A DNA stretch of 64,000 bases from Talaromyces rugulosus (GCF_013368755.1 NC_049566.1:806001-870000), one strand, 5' to 3'; counted from the stretch's first letter, positions 42,526-53,969 are shown. Made by a program: numbers and translations. Notes: a model not told the origin generated them from the letters alone.

Positions 42526-43972
42526 TCACTCTGCATCGCCACTAGTCTTCGGGACATGGCTCACCTGTGCGACGCATTCCCCGGGTTGGGTTTGCAGCCA
42601 TGCAGTATGTCTCGGGTCGTCAAGGTCGAATATCTCCGTGCCGCTGTAATGGGACGAATTCGAAAGCCCGTATAAACGGAGACGTCCCATTAGATCCCTC
42701 AGGGGCTGGTGGCGGCGCAGACGGTACAGCACTGGAAGGCATATGGCGACTACCGCGATCCCCATCTCCAGCATGCCCCAGAACATAAGAATACTAACGA
42801 TGCCTAGGCCCAACGTCAGTATAACACAGTTTGATATCAAATATACAGGGAAGATTGTCGTTACCAATGTCATCATCGGACGAGACACCACCGACTGTAG
42901 GCTTTGAGATTACTGAAATAGACACTCGATCGTGAGCATTGTAATCCAGAAAACAGGCTGAGAAGAGTGTGGGAGCTCACGCGATGGACCTAAAATCTCA
43001 ACAAACAACGACATGCGTGCAATACCACACGCGGTTGCCCTATAAATCTCGTCAGTATACGCTAGAACATGAACCGAAATGTATCTCCAGGTCGACTAAC
43101 GACATTCCAATGGCTAACACAGCGACAATCCCAATCCTCTTTTTTAATGGCAAGCGCAACGATATGACCTGAAAAGCCCTCGTTATTAGCCTCAGTCTCC
43201 CACAACTAGTGAACGTGGCCATCTCGCACCAGTGGCAATGGAATGCTCAGAATGACCAAATCTACGGCAACATCCGATGCTGCCAGTCCAATAAGAATTG
43301 CAAAAGTGTCAGTACATTTCGCCTTCAAATCGCCAAGCGTGCCAAAGTTTGTGGCAATGTTCGAGCCGCATTGTGCTAGAAGGCATATGAGAAAGGTAAT
43401 AGCCCAGACGACAACGATGCCGATTAAAACTGAATTGTAAAATTTAAATGTCTAAGTGACAAATATTTGCCGATAGAACAGAATTACAGACAGTTTGAGC
43501 GTCGCGAGCGCGAAGATCTGTATCAGATCGAATGGGTATTCGAGCTAGTTCAGTATATTAACCTATCGGTACTGGAAGTAGAAAGGGATGTTGTACATAC
43601 CCTTTCTAGTAATATCTGGTCCTTACCATTGTAGTCGAGGACTTCGGGACCTAGATTTGGAGTAGAATGGGCTCCAACAGTATGTGTTGTTGCGCCTGGT
43701 CCACGCTCAGCACAGCATCAAATTTTGGAGAAAGACTGTACTACCTGCGATCATGATGCCGCACTCGCCCATCACGAGTGACTGCAAGGGTCAACATCAA
43801 CAACTGGGTGAGCCTTTTGACCACGTACCCAAGCTAAGAATGAAAGCCAATCGGCAGCCGTCAGACGCGAAGTCTTCAACTGGACAAACACCCGGGCTGA
43901 CGCTGTCAGTGTTCCCAGAATCAGGAAGAACATACTTACACCGAGCACAGAGGCCTCGTTAACGTATGTCAT
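42526..43972 (-). pseudogene. Fungal rhodopsin-type 7-TM protein with one in-frame nonsense codon
   Basis: Eight exons fit in phase: 43829-43972, 43745-43781, 43601-43695, 43230-43544, 43101-43168, 42990-43039, 42865-42912 and 42526-42803 (345 codons). The protein resembles the PTH11/SAT4-like rhodopsin-domain family: MFFLILGTLTASARVFVQL, ADWLSFLAW, FALATLKLSVILFYRQIF, VLIGIVVVWAITFLICLLAQ, then ILIGLAASDVAVDLVILSIP, and a polar C-terminal tail. A TAG at 43452-43454 interrupts loop residues after FYRQIFVT; everything downstream is open, so a single CAG-to-TAG change is the likely lesion. An intron removing it would be only 31 nt and out of phase. Divergent from the O-methyltransferase gene. 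Confidence 0.78.
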
Positions 43973-44458
43973 GTTGCGATAAAAAGTCGCCAGCTGCGCC
44001 AAATAGATAGCTTCAAATCTCAGGCTTGAGCAGATCCGTCGAGGACTGAGTCGCACTGAAATACGCCGCACACAAGGCAGGGCGTGCCATTTTGTCGGAC
44101 GACAGGCATGGAGGAGTACATCCAAGAAACAAGAGACGGAGAGCTCTCGCCCGGTTACACTCTGTGCAACGGGGCGGGCGGTATTGCAATTCGGCGTCTA
44201 AGAAGTTGGCCGTGGCTTGCATAACGGGCGATCATACGACTTCTTCCCTCTAGCTGCATAAGTACCATCTCGATAAACAAGTATTAATTGCTGGGTTGTT
44301 TTCGTCGGCGTAACTCGGAAGGAACGGCGGGCAGAACAAAGAAGCATATTAAACCCACCCACTCTTGTCTTTTTACAAACCGTACTTTCTGTTTCTCTCT
44401 TTACCACCTCGCTTTATCTGCACATTATTATTATTATTATCATTACCAAATACTAGAA
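43973..44458. promoter_or_regulatory. Putative bidirectional promoter
   Basis: 486 bases separate the starts of the 7-TM gene (minus) and the O-methyltransferase gene (plus). An ATT repeat (44426-44440) lies just upstream of the methyltransferase ATG and is probably leader. Specific factor sites cannot be assigned by eye. Confidence 0.4.
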
Positions 44459-45946
44459 ATGGCATCAACTAGAATCGCCGAGCTGGCGGCTCGCATTCAG
44501 CTGCGCACATCGGACATCGACTCCTATCTCCAGCATAACCAACTGCCGTCCCCGGCTTTCGACGAAGACGGACCGGTCGACTTGAACTTGCCCAACGGGG
44601 ATCTATCAGCAGCTCGTGAACAGGTGCTCGATGCCACTTTAGAGCTTCATGATCTTCTTCTAGGGCCTTCACTCTGTCTGCGTCCCGTCGTATGTTGTTG
44701 CTGATATCGATTGCTTGGACTGCTTGACGACTGACCCTCGTATAGTACAATGGACTTAGCCTGCAGGTTATCTACAAATATGACATTGCATCCAAAGTGC
44801 CTCTTTATGGCGAGGCATCATTTGCAGACTTGGCTGAGAAATGCAGCCTGAGTGAAGTCAATATCCGACGCATGCTGCGCTACGCCATGGTCTTTCACCA
44901 TGTCTTTCGAGAGCCGCGCAAAGGATTCGTTGCTCACACTGCTGCTTCACGAAGACTAGCTGAAGACCCCTATGCCGGAGCCGGGCTGGGCTACATGTTT
45001 GATGAGGTGTGGCAAGGATTTGCTCATGAATGGATATCTTCCCCAAACTTGACCAGCCAGACATTAATAGACACACATAACAGACACTTCCTGCGCTAGA
45101 GCAATTCCACAGCGACGAACCAAACAAATGTGTAAGTCCGGCTTCTGTGACTGCCAGGCCATAGGCTGATAGCGGGCGCTTCCTAGGGCTGGAGTCACTA
45201 CCACAACACCGACAAAGCCGCTTGGGAGTACTATGCCTTGCATCCTGACAAGGCGCGACGATTCACTCACGCCATGTCAGCATTCGCGGACGGACACGGT
45301 AATTCGCCAGCCTTCCTGGTACAGAACTATCCCTGGAACACGATCGGAACAGGTACAGTCGTAGATGTCGGGGGCTCTAAGGGCGATATCGGCGTCCTCT
45401 TGGCTAAGCAGTTTCCGGACCTGGGTTTTATCATCCAGGACCTCCCTGAGATGATTACTGGAGCTTCAGACACCATTCCAGCCGAATTCAAAAGTCGTAT
45501 TCAGCTCCAGGCGCACGATTTCTTTACTGAGCAACCGGTCTATGGTGCTGACGTTTATTTTTTCCGCAATATTTTTCACAATTGGTCTGATTCTCGTGCC
45601 ATCCTCATTCTAAAGGCACTCGTTCCTGCACTAAGACAAGGCTCGCGGCTTGTCATCAATGACTATGTTCTTCCTGAGGTAGGCACAATGTCGTTGACGA
45701 AAGAACGGGCTGTTCGGTATGTACATGAAGTAAATTTATGATCCCTCTGCTGGCAGCACTAACTATCCTAGTGATATGGATCTGATAATGCTTACTCTAT
45801 TCAACGCGAGGGAACGGGAGGAGGCAGATTGGATTGAGCTGTTCAGAAAAGCTGACCCTCGATTTTCGGTTGTCAGGATTTGGACCCCAGAAGGTGCGAC
45901 CATGGCCATTATCGAAGTTTTGTGGACATGCGCAGATGCTGCATAA
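44459..45946 (+). CDS. SAM-dependent O-methyltransferase, class I
   Basis: Exons 44459-44689, 44746-45006, 45084-45131, 45187-45716 and 45772-45946 give 414 residues in phase. An N-terminal winged-helix dimerisation domain (SFADLAEKCSLSEVNIRRML, FVAHTAASRRLA) precedes the SAM-binding motif VVDVGGSKGDIGVLLAKQFP, FIIQDLPEMI, and the active-site helix FFRNIFHNWSDSRAILIL. This is the sterigmatocystin/aflatoxin-OMT-like family that methylates hydroxyls of aromatic metabolites. The second intron as drawn removes VWQGFAH, which aligns with conserved residues in relatives; the expected donor just after it is absent, so the gene may be slightly damaged. Substrate unknown. Confidence 0.87.
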
Positions 45947-46590
45947 TGCTACTCAGTACTTCAGCCCCACTGTCTGATGAAGGTCTTATGTTATAACTTC
46001 CTTTACGCGTCCAGTATTCAAATTGACCTAGGGCATTTATACTAGCGGAGACATATTGCGCGATTTTGTAGCTGGATATAATCTGCAGACTGCTGTTCGT
46101 TGTACTTTCGTTACTCTTTACTATCTAGGTCATGAAAGCAAATAGTTTGAGCACTACCCAATGTCTATGTATATTCCCTGATCATTCAAGCATCTCTCCA
46201 ATACTTCTGTGGATCGAGATATTGTACAGACAAGGCACCGACATCGGATGATGAGGCCATAGCGAGTATTTCGTTATCAGTATGTTAGTAGGAGCGGGAG
46301 GTAATGGATGTCTTAATTCTGGTGTTTACAGGGCCTTGGTAGCCCCATTTCAGCTAATTTGACATACAGATTCATACATACACGTATGTACTGCGGAGTC
46401 AGACTAAAGGCGTATAATACTTGCGGCACAGACAGACCTTCGCATACGTGTAATATTCACACATAGGATCGATTGAAGTTTTCAAGTCCCCTCTCAAGAA
46501 TCCAAGCTACAGAATTTTCACCAGTCACATCATCGATCACAACATTGAAAGTTACAACCCATATTTATACGTCCAAATCAACCGTTAAAA
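45947..46590. other. Intergenic, no gene
   Basis: 3' region of the methyltransferase and upstream region of the short secreted peptide gene. No other coding potential seen. Confidence 0.45.
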
Positions 46591-46787
46591 ATGCGCCTCG
46601 AAATCATTTTTTCTTTGCTTGTGATTGGACTGGTATCTCTTGTCGTTGCTGCTCCTACACCTACTGGTATTACTCCCTAGGTATTTCACATCTTGCGAGC
46701 ATAGAGCTGACAGGCAAATATTTAGGATCTGAGACCACCGATAGCCCGGAAAATGTTAATTTCACCCTGATTGGGGACGGTTACTGA
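46591..46787 (+). CDS. Very short secreted peptide (45 residues)
   Basis: Two exons, 46591-46666 and 46726-46787, give 45 residues. The first 21 or so (MRLEIIFSLLVIGLVSLVVA) are a textbook signal peptide with an Ala-Ala-Pro cleavage region. The intron has GTATTA...TTTAG ends, and splicing fuses PTPTG to SETTDSPENVNF and TLIGDGY. There is no Cys, no Kex2 (KR/RR) site and no repeat in the mature part, which would be about 24 residues, acidic and Tyr-ended. Unspliced, the frame ends after PTPTGITP. No family recognised. It could be a small effector, a peptide precursor or a chance signal-like ORF. Confidence 0.5.
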
Positions 46788-47031
46788 GGCCATTGAGCTG
46801 GATAGTGTTATCTGTTTACTAGATTGTGTGAATGGATTCAATGCGCTAGGAGAGTAATGTGTGTGTATGTGTGTGTCTTTGTGATATGAAATTGTTTGCT
46901 GGTACCAGATATATTATACTTCATTCTAGATGGTGATATATCGTATGCGGATCTATCCAAAGCATGCGACGCACGTATCAACAATCTAAGCAATTTCACC
47001 GCTGTGTTTCTTGTGTTCCAAACCATCTTTC

Positions 47032-48066
47032 TTAAGTTACAGGCTCTGTCATGACTTTTGAAATGTGCAAAATACTATCAAGTTCCACTTTAGGCGTCCG
47101 CCCGATACCACACTCTGTAGCGATTCCAAAGTAAGGAAGCACTGACTGGGCGGTCTTGATTCTCTTTCTTGTTCCCTCTTCGTCGTTGGCGTGTACCAGC
47201 CCAAGATAGATTTTGGTGCTTGATGGAATATTCAGGTTCTTGATAGGCTCAAAGTAAGCGATATCATCCCTGCTTTTAGGCACAGGAACGTGAATCCAAG
47301 ACACTGGATGACTGATACGGCTAACGATATCGTTTGCAAGGCCCACAAGCAGTGTCGTATCCTCTGGTTCGATAAAATGTTTATGGTATAAATCCCCATA
47401 GCAAAGGTGAAAGCCCAAGGGCACTTCATTAGGAATAGGCTCACAGATACGTTCGATACGCTCTAGTACACCCTCTTTGATCGGGGAAAAATGAGGGATG
47501 AAAAAAGGATCGGTTACACGTCCTTTCTCAACTTCCAAAGCAATCGTCTCAAAGCACAGGTCCCATTGCAGGGCGAGATCCTCAGCAGGGATCCCATTGA
47601 TGATAGCACGGAGGGAATCAAGAATCCGCTTCTCGTAGAGTGGATCTAGCTTGCTATGGAACTCTGCCCTGGTATGGCCCTGGACGGGATTAAACGGGGG
47701 CGGCATCGATACCTGGAAGCGTACGCCCTTGGGGATGGTGCCTTGCGATCGCAACGTCACAAATTTTCTATAGGATTCCAGAGCGACAGTGTCATATTGA
47801 GAAGGTTTGATCGATTCTTGGGTAAAAACTCCCGGATGACCATCTGGTAAATCGACTCCTCCGAGCACTTTGTGGATGGTCTCCTTCGGGAAGCAGTCAA
47901 GCTGCCAGCCGATATAGTTGGACCGAACCCCAGTTTCACCGTCTGGGATGGATTGCAAGCGATTCGGAAGGGCCGCGACCGTTTTGGTGAAGGCTTCCTC
48001 CGACGAAGAAAGAGGGATGCTGCCAATGAGAAGCACACCAGAAGGGGGCCTAATACTCGCAGTCAT
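47032..48066 (-). CDS. Cobalamin-independent methionine synthase (MetE)-like protein
   Basis: A single exon. The start is ATG 48064-48066 (MTASIRPPSGVLLIGSIPLS), giving 344 residues; the open frame extends further upstream but without the family's beginning. SIPDGETGVRSNYIGWQ, then GTIPKGVRFQVSMPPPFNP, LALQWDLCFETIALE, VPLGFHLCYGDLYHKHF and YFGIATECGIGRTPK follow the UROD/MetE-like TIM barrel. Full MetE is more than 700 residues, so this is the short fungal homologue of unknown reaction. It is frequently found near secondary-metabolite genes (general knowledge). Tail-to-tail with the secreted peptide gene, 244 bases apart. Confidence 0.85.
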   Translation of the reverse strand: MTASIRPPSGVLLIGSIPLSSSEEAFTKTVAALPNRLQSIPDGETGVRSNYIGWQLDCFPKETIHKVLGGVDLPDGHPGVFTQESIKPSQYDTVALESYRKFVTLRSQGTIPKGVRFQVSMPPPFNPVQGHTRAEFHSKLDPLYEKRILDSLRAIINGIPAEDLALQWDLCFETIALEVEKGRVTDPFFIPHFSPIKEGVLERIERICEPIPNEVPLGFHLCYGDLYHKHFIEPEDTTLLVGLANDIVSRISHPVSWIHVPVPKSRDDIAYFEPIKNLNIPSSTKIYLGLVHANDEEGTRKRIKTAQSVLPYFGIATECGIGRTPKVELDSILHISKVMTEPVT

Positions 48067-48331
48067 GATGGATATTTTCCAAGACGATGGGGTTGATAGA
48101 GCGATAATAGAAAAGAGTAGTTGAGACGGTAAAACAGAAAAGTATTGAAGCGGTAAAAGAGGAGGCACAAAGAAAGGAGAGGACAAAGGAGAGGACAAAG
48201 AAAACGCGGGGGCCAAAAAAATGCATGTATCATCATATAATGGCCGAGTAGTGGCTAGCAATCATCAACATACATATCTACCTACCTACAACATAATTAT
48301 TGATCCAACCCAGACAACAAAAACAAACAAG

Positions 48332-48904
48332 CTATCTCCCTCGATAATCCGCACGACTTCCATACCCCGTCGACTCGGTATTGCCCGCATTCCCAACATC
48401 AAACGTATTCCGCCACCCATTGCCATATCCAAACCCAGTATCACTGCCCCCGTCCCCAATCCCACCACCTCCTTTACTGGCCCGGAGACTGCTAACATTA
48501 TTATTGCTGCTGCTGTTGCTGCTACTGGTACGACCTGCATCATACGCCGACCCCGTGTACCCACGCGTCCCCGTCGTCAGACCCGATATATCAAACGTGT
48601 TTCCGCCACCAAAGGTATTACTCGTATCAGACTCGGTGTCGTAACCCGCCGTACGCCTTTTCCCGCCATAGGTATCAGTGTTTGAGCTACGATAGCCTGA
48701 TATATCAGTATTTCCGTACGTGGCCGTTCCAAAGCCCGTATCTGCGATGACCGTTTTGCCGTAACCCCCCGTTGTGCCGCTGGCGCCGATGGTGGTGGCG
48801 TCGATGCCTGTGAGGTCGGTGGTGTCTGAGGTTGGATGGTAGTGAGCTGAGCTGGCGGCAGAACGCGCGGAAAGGTCCGTCGCGTTGGGGGACGAGGAGG
48901 TCAT
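48332..48904 (-). CDS. Gly/Ser/Thr-rich hypothetical protein
   Basis: 190 codons from ATG 48902-48904 (MTSSSPNATDLSARSAASSA). Almost entirely low-complexity Gly, Ser, Thr, Tyr and Asp with loose repeats such as NTFGGGNTFDISG and GFGTATYGNTDISG. No signal peptide or membrane segment; probably disordered. The ATG is followed by uninterrupted frame in a GC-balanced region, and an A/T-run upstream fits a leader, so expression is plausible. Function unknown. Confidence 0.6.
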   Translation of the reverse strand: MTSSSPNATDLSARSAASSAHYHPTSDTTDLTGIDATTIGASGTTGGYGKTVIADTGFGTATYGNTDISGYRSSNTDTYGGKRRTAGYDTESDTSNTFGGGNTFDISGLTTGTRGYTGSAYDAGRTSSSNSSSNNNVSSLRASKGGGGIGDGGSDTGFGYGNGWRNTFDVGNAGNTESTGYGSRADYRGR

Positions 48905-49555
48905 TTTGCTCTGTGTTTGGCCGATGGTGGCGGTTGTTCTCTTTTTTATATAGAAAAAAAAAAAAAATTGTTGGTGGTAGATGGAGACGTTGAGGTATAG
49001 TTTGAGAGTGGATGTGAAAAGAGTATTTTATACCCGGCGTGGCGATAAGGTTAACGTTTGAATGCGGCTCACGTTTCCATGGTTCATTGTTCCTTGCCTC
49101 TGATGTCAGTCATTATGTCAGTACTGCCACCGCCACTAGTAACGAGTCGAGTAAACAGTCCAGAATCCAGAGACAGTCAATTGATTATCTGCTAGCTAAA
49201 ATACAGTCATCACTCGTATACTTGTTCAAGATGAATCTATGATTAAACGCGAAATAGAAAATAATTGTAAAGAACATGAATACTCCCTCCAAAAACAGGA
49301 CAAGGCCGTAGCCCTGCCAAATGTATGTGCTCGAAAGCATCCCCCGCATGTTGAAACCGTCCATGTCGCTGATTTTACCGGGGATGACATTATGATCGCT
49401 TTGCCCTGCCTCAAAACACGGCCAAGGGCGATGTGCATTCGCTAAATAGTTTGAATAGTTTGAATTGGGTAGATCCATGGGGTGGGTATCAAAAGGCTCA
49501 AGTAGAGAAACGATTTTCGCCATCCCGTGCATGAAATAATGAAATGTGCCCTCGA
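48905..49555. other. Intergenic: 3' side of the WSC gene
   Basis: Probably contains the 3' UTR of the WSC-domain gene and the promoter of the Gly-rich gene, including a 14-A run at 48955-48968. A 115-codon minus frame (49185-49532) starts 25 bases after the WSC stop and has one hydrophobic stretch; I do not support it as a gene. Confidence 0.45.
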
Positions 49556-50932
49556 TTAATCCGGGTTGGTAAGCTGTATATCAAGTCAGTATATTTCCAT
49601 CCACATCAGTCAAGCCTGGTCCACTCACCCTCAAAACCGGCCGAGAATAATCCTCCTCGTCGCGAAGGGACACCGCACTGTGCCGGCCTCCGCTTTGATA
49701 CAATGGTGCGCCCTTCTTCATGCGATTGTCGGTGAACGCTTGGTTCGGGTTGAGAAAGTCGTTCGGCGATGTGGCCGACTTCGGCTCGCTCGAGCCCATA
49801 AAATTTCGCATAAAAGTCATCTGGGAACCCCTGCTCTGGCGGTGGGTGTCCGATGTAGTACCGGGAGTGCTCGGGTCGTATCTCGACTCGGGAGTAGGCG
49901 ACTTTTCGGTCGGTTCGTTGCGCCGACGGCCAAAGAAGAAGAACCACAGTCCAGCAGCAGCCAAAGCACCAACACCCAACAAGCAGCCAATAACAATTCC
50001 GGCAATGGCACCTCCGCTCAATGAAGATGACTTCTGGCCCGTGGTGGCTGAAGCATCCGACGTTTGGGCGGGATCGGGATTGCCAACGGTGACGGTAACC
50101 GGTTGTCCAGCTACAGTATGGACCGAGATATTGGGAGCCGTCGTCGTAGTCGAATCTCCGCTGGACGTGGAACTGGCGGAAGAGACCTACACATCGTCAA
50201 GTCAGCCCGGGTGATCGTAGACTCCATTGAGTGGATCGTACGGGAGAGAGCGAGGTTGTCAATGTCGAAGGGACTGAATTAGACGCAGTTACAGTGATTG
50301 TTTCCGTCTGGGGTGTAGACTGGGTAGTGGTCATGCTCCCCTGTGCGGTTGTTAAACCCAACACGTATGAGTTTGCACTAGCCCACCAAGGAATCCCACA
50401 CAACACATTCGAGTAGGGAGAGAAGGGTTTAGGGAAAGGGCAAGTGCAATATGTTCGACCAAAGAAAAAGACCACTAACCGAAGACGTGCCCGTGCTACT
50501 CGTTGATCCTGCAGCCCCCGATGTTCCTGACGGTTGCACATTGCTCATGGCAATATAGCCATAGAGGCCCTTGTCCGAATTTCCGCAGAGGTCGTCTGGG
50601 TAGCCAGGGCAAGGGCTGTCACAATCTGAAACGGAAGCCTGGTCTCCAGGAACGTAGTTGGAGCACCAGCAGCTTTTGTACTGGACCACGGCAAAGGCGT
50701 AGTCTGCATTGCATTGACTTTCACAACGTCCATTGGATTGGTATATGCTCGATACTAGGGACAGTCAGTAATTGCCGGGGAAATTCAAGGCGGAAATTTG
50801 AGTCGTACCGAGTGTATCTGAAGCTGCAGTGTTCTCCTTGGAGCAGTATGAAATGGTCAAAGCGACGGCCGGCGAGGACGCAAGCAAGCAGGTCACGGCG
50901 GCAAGCCGGGTCGTGATGGGGGAGAACTTCAT
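49556..50932 (-). CDS. WSC-domain single-pass membrane protein (wall-stress-sensor type)
   Basis: Five exons, 50809-50932, 50480-50754, 50242-50340, 49629-50186 and 49556-49573, give 357 residues. In order: signal peptide (AAVTCLLASSPAVAL), WSC domain with eight Cys (ISYCSKEN to SCWCSNYVPG, CPGYPDDLCG), a Ser/Thr-rich mucin-like stalk, one membrane segment (GAIAGIVIGCLLGVGALAAA), a basic stop-transfer FFFFGRRR and a cytosolic tail with NPNQAFTDNRM. The last 18-nt exon encodes LTNPD-stop, so the tail ends RPVLRLTNPD. Wsc-type sensors report cell-wall stress to Rho1/Pkc1 (family knowledge). Confidence 0.9.
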
Positions 50933-53900
50933 GGTTCGGCGGGTATTGAGGTGTGCCCTGACAATTGGCTTCTTTGGCGATGTTCAACCCCAGTCAATAC
51001 CACCATTGACCGATATGGGATGATATCTTCAGGGCCGATTGATTTGGACCTTGCGTGCTCAACTGATGGCCTGTCAGTACAAGCCTAAAAGAACCTAACA
51101 GGCTGAAAAAAACAACGGAATAGCAGTACTGACCAACAAGCCGGGTCGAGAGCAAGCTCCCTGTGAAGCAAAGGTTGTGACGGGCTGTTTACTGGGACTC
51201 GAACAGCATTGTCGGGGCCCCTGACCGGGCAGATCGGAATGGGAGCCCAATGGCTGCTGGGGGGTTGGTTCACGAGGGCAATGGATCAGACTCTGTGAGA
51301 GCTAAAGTCGACAATGGACGAGGGTAGCAGTGGTGATGGGCGATAAGTCGACGTTGAGGTTGGCGATGGGGGAAGGTGAGAGGCGTGGTGTGGTGGTGGT
51401 GGTGGTGGTGGTGGAGGGATGAAAGAAGGCAGGCAGAAAAGGTAGGCAGGCCGGTGGAACAGATGACAGCGATCGGAGAGCAGCGACTAAAATCTTTAGT
51501 GGCCTCTGGAACTTGGCAGAAAAGGAATCTGGCCTGGCCTGAATAGGCTTAGCCGGGGCTTTTGCACCGATTTAGGGGCGTGGGATGTGTTACTTAAAAG
51601 TTACTTGCAGTCGACTCGGCGGTGAGCGAGAACGACACGGATGATGACATGGATCTGAGAAACAATAGCAGTAGATCTAGGAAGTGATGGCGATGATATT
51701 GATCATGTTGATGATGTTGATGTTGATTGATCTGGTGAATGCTGCTGTGCATGTTGACGCTTGTAAAGTGTAAACACTAGCAAATCAATACAGACCCACC
51801 TGTGCTTTTACCATTGGTCTGCCCGGCGGGGCCGCTATAGATTGCACCCGTCATCATCTACGGATGTGCCTGGCTATCAGCCAATCGCTGTGCCACTCGC
51901 CGGGGAATCTGGCTCCACTGTCTAACCGCTTGTGGATCTGGTCGATACGTATACATACGGATACGGTACGGTCTCGATACTAATGGATGGCCTGATCAAG
52001 AGGGTACTGACTACTTAGTACTACTTGCGATGCGATCGTCACATGGAAAAACTCATTGTTTTTTAATGATAATAATGTCAATGGCTGGCGCGGTCTTATC
52101 TGAGCTAGTGCGACGTGTGGAATGATGTTCATCCCATGATTCTTGCCACCCATGCGCCGATCGCATCAGTCGCCATTTAAAGTCCACATTCTCCGAGAAA
52201 CACTGTTCATTCCTGAGTGAAATGTATAATCTGGTAGTACTACTACCACACCGCATTTAGTATTTGTTGTTTGGTAGAATCATAACTGAAATGTCCTTGT
52301 CGGATTTAGGACTTGGTTTAAAGCCGGCGCACCCGGCTCCAGATGAGGGGGAGATAACGCAGTATAACATCATACACCATACACCATACACCATAGCATC
52401 ACACAACCACACCACCAAGACAAAAAGAGGAGAAACATGTCTCACAGCCTGTTGACTACCGTTGTGGCAATGAAACACTTGATTCAGGTTCCACGATGCT
52501 CTTAAATAGTTACAATCCCGACTAGGTAATCATGTCTTGTAGCACCATGCATACATTTCTGGGTCACCTGTACACAGTACACAAGTACAATGCATCAAAT
52601 GCAGAAAAACACTATCTAACAATAACAATATCAAAATGATACCATCTGCGCGGTACATAATACACAGCCCGTACAAGTACCACTGGTAAGTACCAGCCAA
52701 TTGCATGGTAAATATAACGCCACAGCGGCCCCTCTGCCCCAAGCCATGGTTCTCGAGAAACGCGGCCAACCAACAACGCTGACGGACGCCCATCGATCGG
52801 CTGTCCGAGACATCGACGTAATAATTATTTATTATTATTATTGCATATTATAAAAGTGAATCCTCCGGGTAACGAGGAGGATCAAATGCCGGCACTGCTG
52901 ACAGGGACCCTTCTTACCTAATCTATGACTCTACAAATGAATCAACTACGTATATAGAGTTACACATCCAGGCCAGATCTTTGGTATTATTATAATCATT
53001 GATGTCAAGACTCAAGCCCTTTCCAGCCCGATCTGATCTGCTACCAACTCAGTCATTGCTGATTCAACAGGCGGGGAAACCTTTTGATGACCTCAGAGGC
53101 TCACACACCGATGCTTCAAATGTTTGGACCGATCCTGAAACAAAGACTTGTTGCTAGAGCCCCAGCAGTGGATCGGCCAAGAACTGACTTGTCGGCTGCT
53201 GACTCGTCAAGGACGCGCAGAACTATACAATGGTACTCTTTAGCTTAGAGTGACTGCATAATAACATATCTACTTACAGTATATACAGAGTACAAATATA
53301 AATGATCGAGTGCATAAACAGGACTGAGGGTATACACCATACCATACTATACGTTACAGCGAAGCAGCCCCACATAACGCCACAGGGGCGCAGCAGGATG
53401 TCCCAGCCCACTTGGTCGCTCTCAATTTTGCACTGTTTACACTTGCGTATTTACTACGTACCATGAAACAAGAATAATATCCTCAAAGGAACACCCTTGT
53501 TTTTCCCTCACCCCCTATATAAAATGTTTAGAATAAGCGAGATTTAATTAGTAAATACCGTATAACCAGGGGTTATATGACCTGAAATTCGCTAGTACTA
53601 GCTAGAGATGATGGATTTCGATGTTGCCATGCTCACGTATGTGATATATCAGCCACCAAAAGTGTGTTTATTCTTCAATCAGAAAGGGGGTTAGTTGCTT
53701 TACACTCGGATTTCAAAACCAGAGCTTCGTCAATGTCTGGTATAATCTGATCTTCCAGCCGAAATTCATCAATATCTGATAGGGGAGTGCAAGCGTGAGT
53801 CGATTGTTTCGGTTGATATTCCAGCCACTCACGGTGGGGAATTCAGGTCACGATGACCCTGCTGATATTCAATCCTATTCAGGTCCCGGTGTTTCATCTA

Positions 53901-53969
53901 ACGCATTTTACTTGGAGTAGAGGCATGAATGCCTTAGGCTTGTTGGAGCATCCCATAACAATGCTAATC
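50933..53969. other. 3-kb non-coding region upstream of the WSC gene
   Basis: No convincing gene on either strand. It includes GTG/GGT repeats (about 51390-51412), GATGATGTTGAT-type repeats (51680-51730), an ATACACCATACACC repeat (52375-52395) and a TTATTATTA run (52825-52840). A long upstream region and leader for the WSC gene is likely; a non-coding RNA cannot be excluded. Confidence 0.5.

Noticed and set aside
43462..43492. A 31-nt intron that would remove the nonsense codon in the 7-TM gene
   Set aside because: It is shorter than any plausible fungal intron, and its acceptor leaves the wrong phase for the downstream membrane helix.
48381..48644. Plus-strand frame with a long poly-Leu stretch, resembling a membrane protein
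   Set aside because: It is the antisense of the Ser/Asn-rich part of the Gly-rich gene; the Leu run is the reverse reading of a Ser/Asn codon repeat.
49185..49532. A 115-codon minus-strand ORF just after the WSC gene
   Set aside because: It starts 25 bases after the WSC stop, has no recognised domain and sits where the 3' UTR is expected; one hydrophobic patch is not enough.
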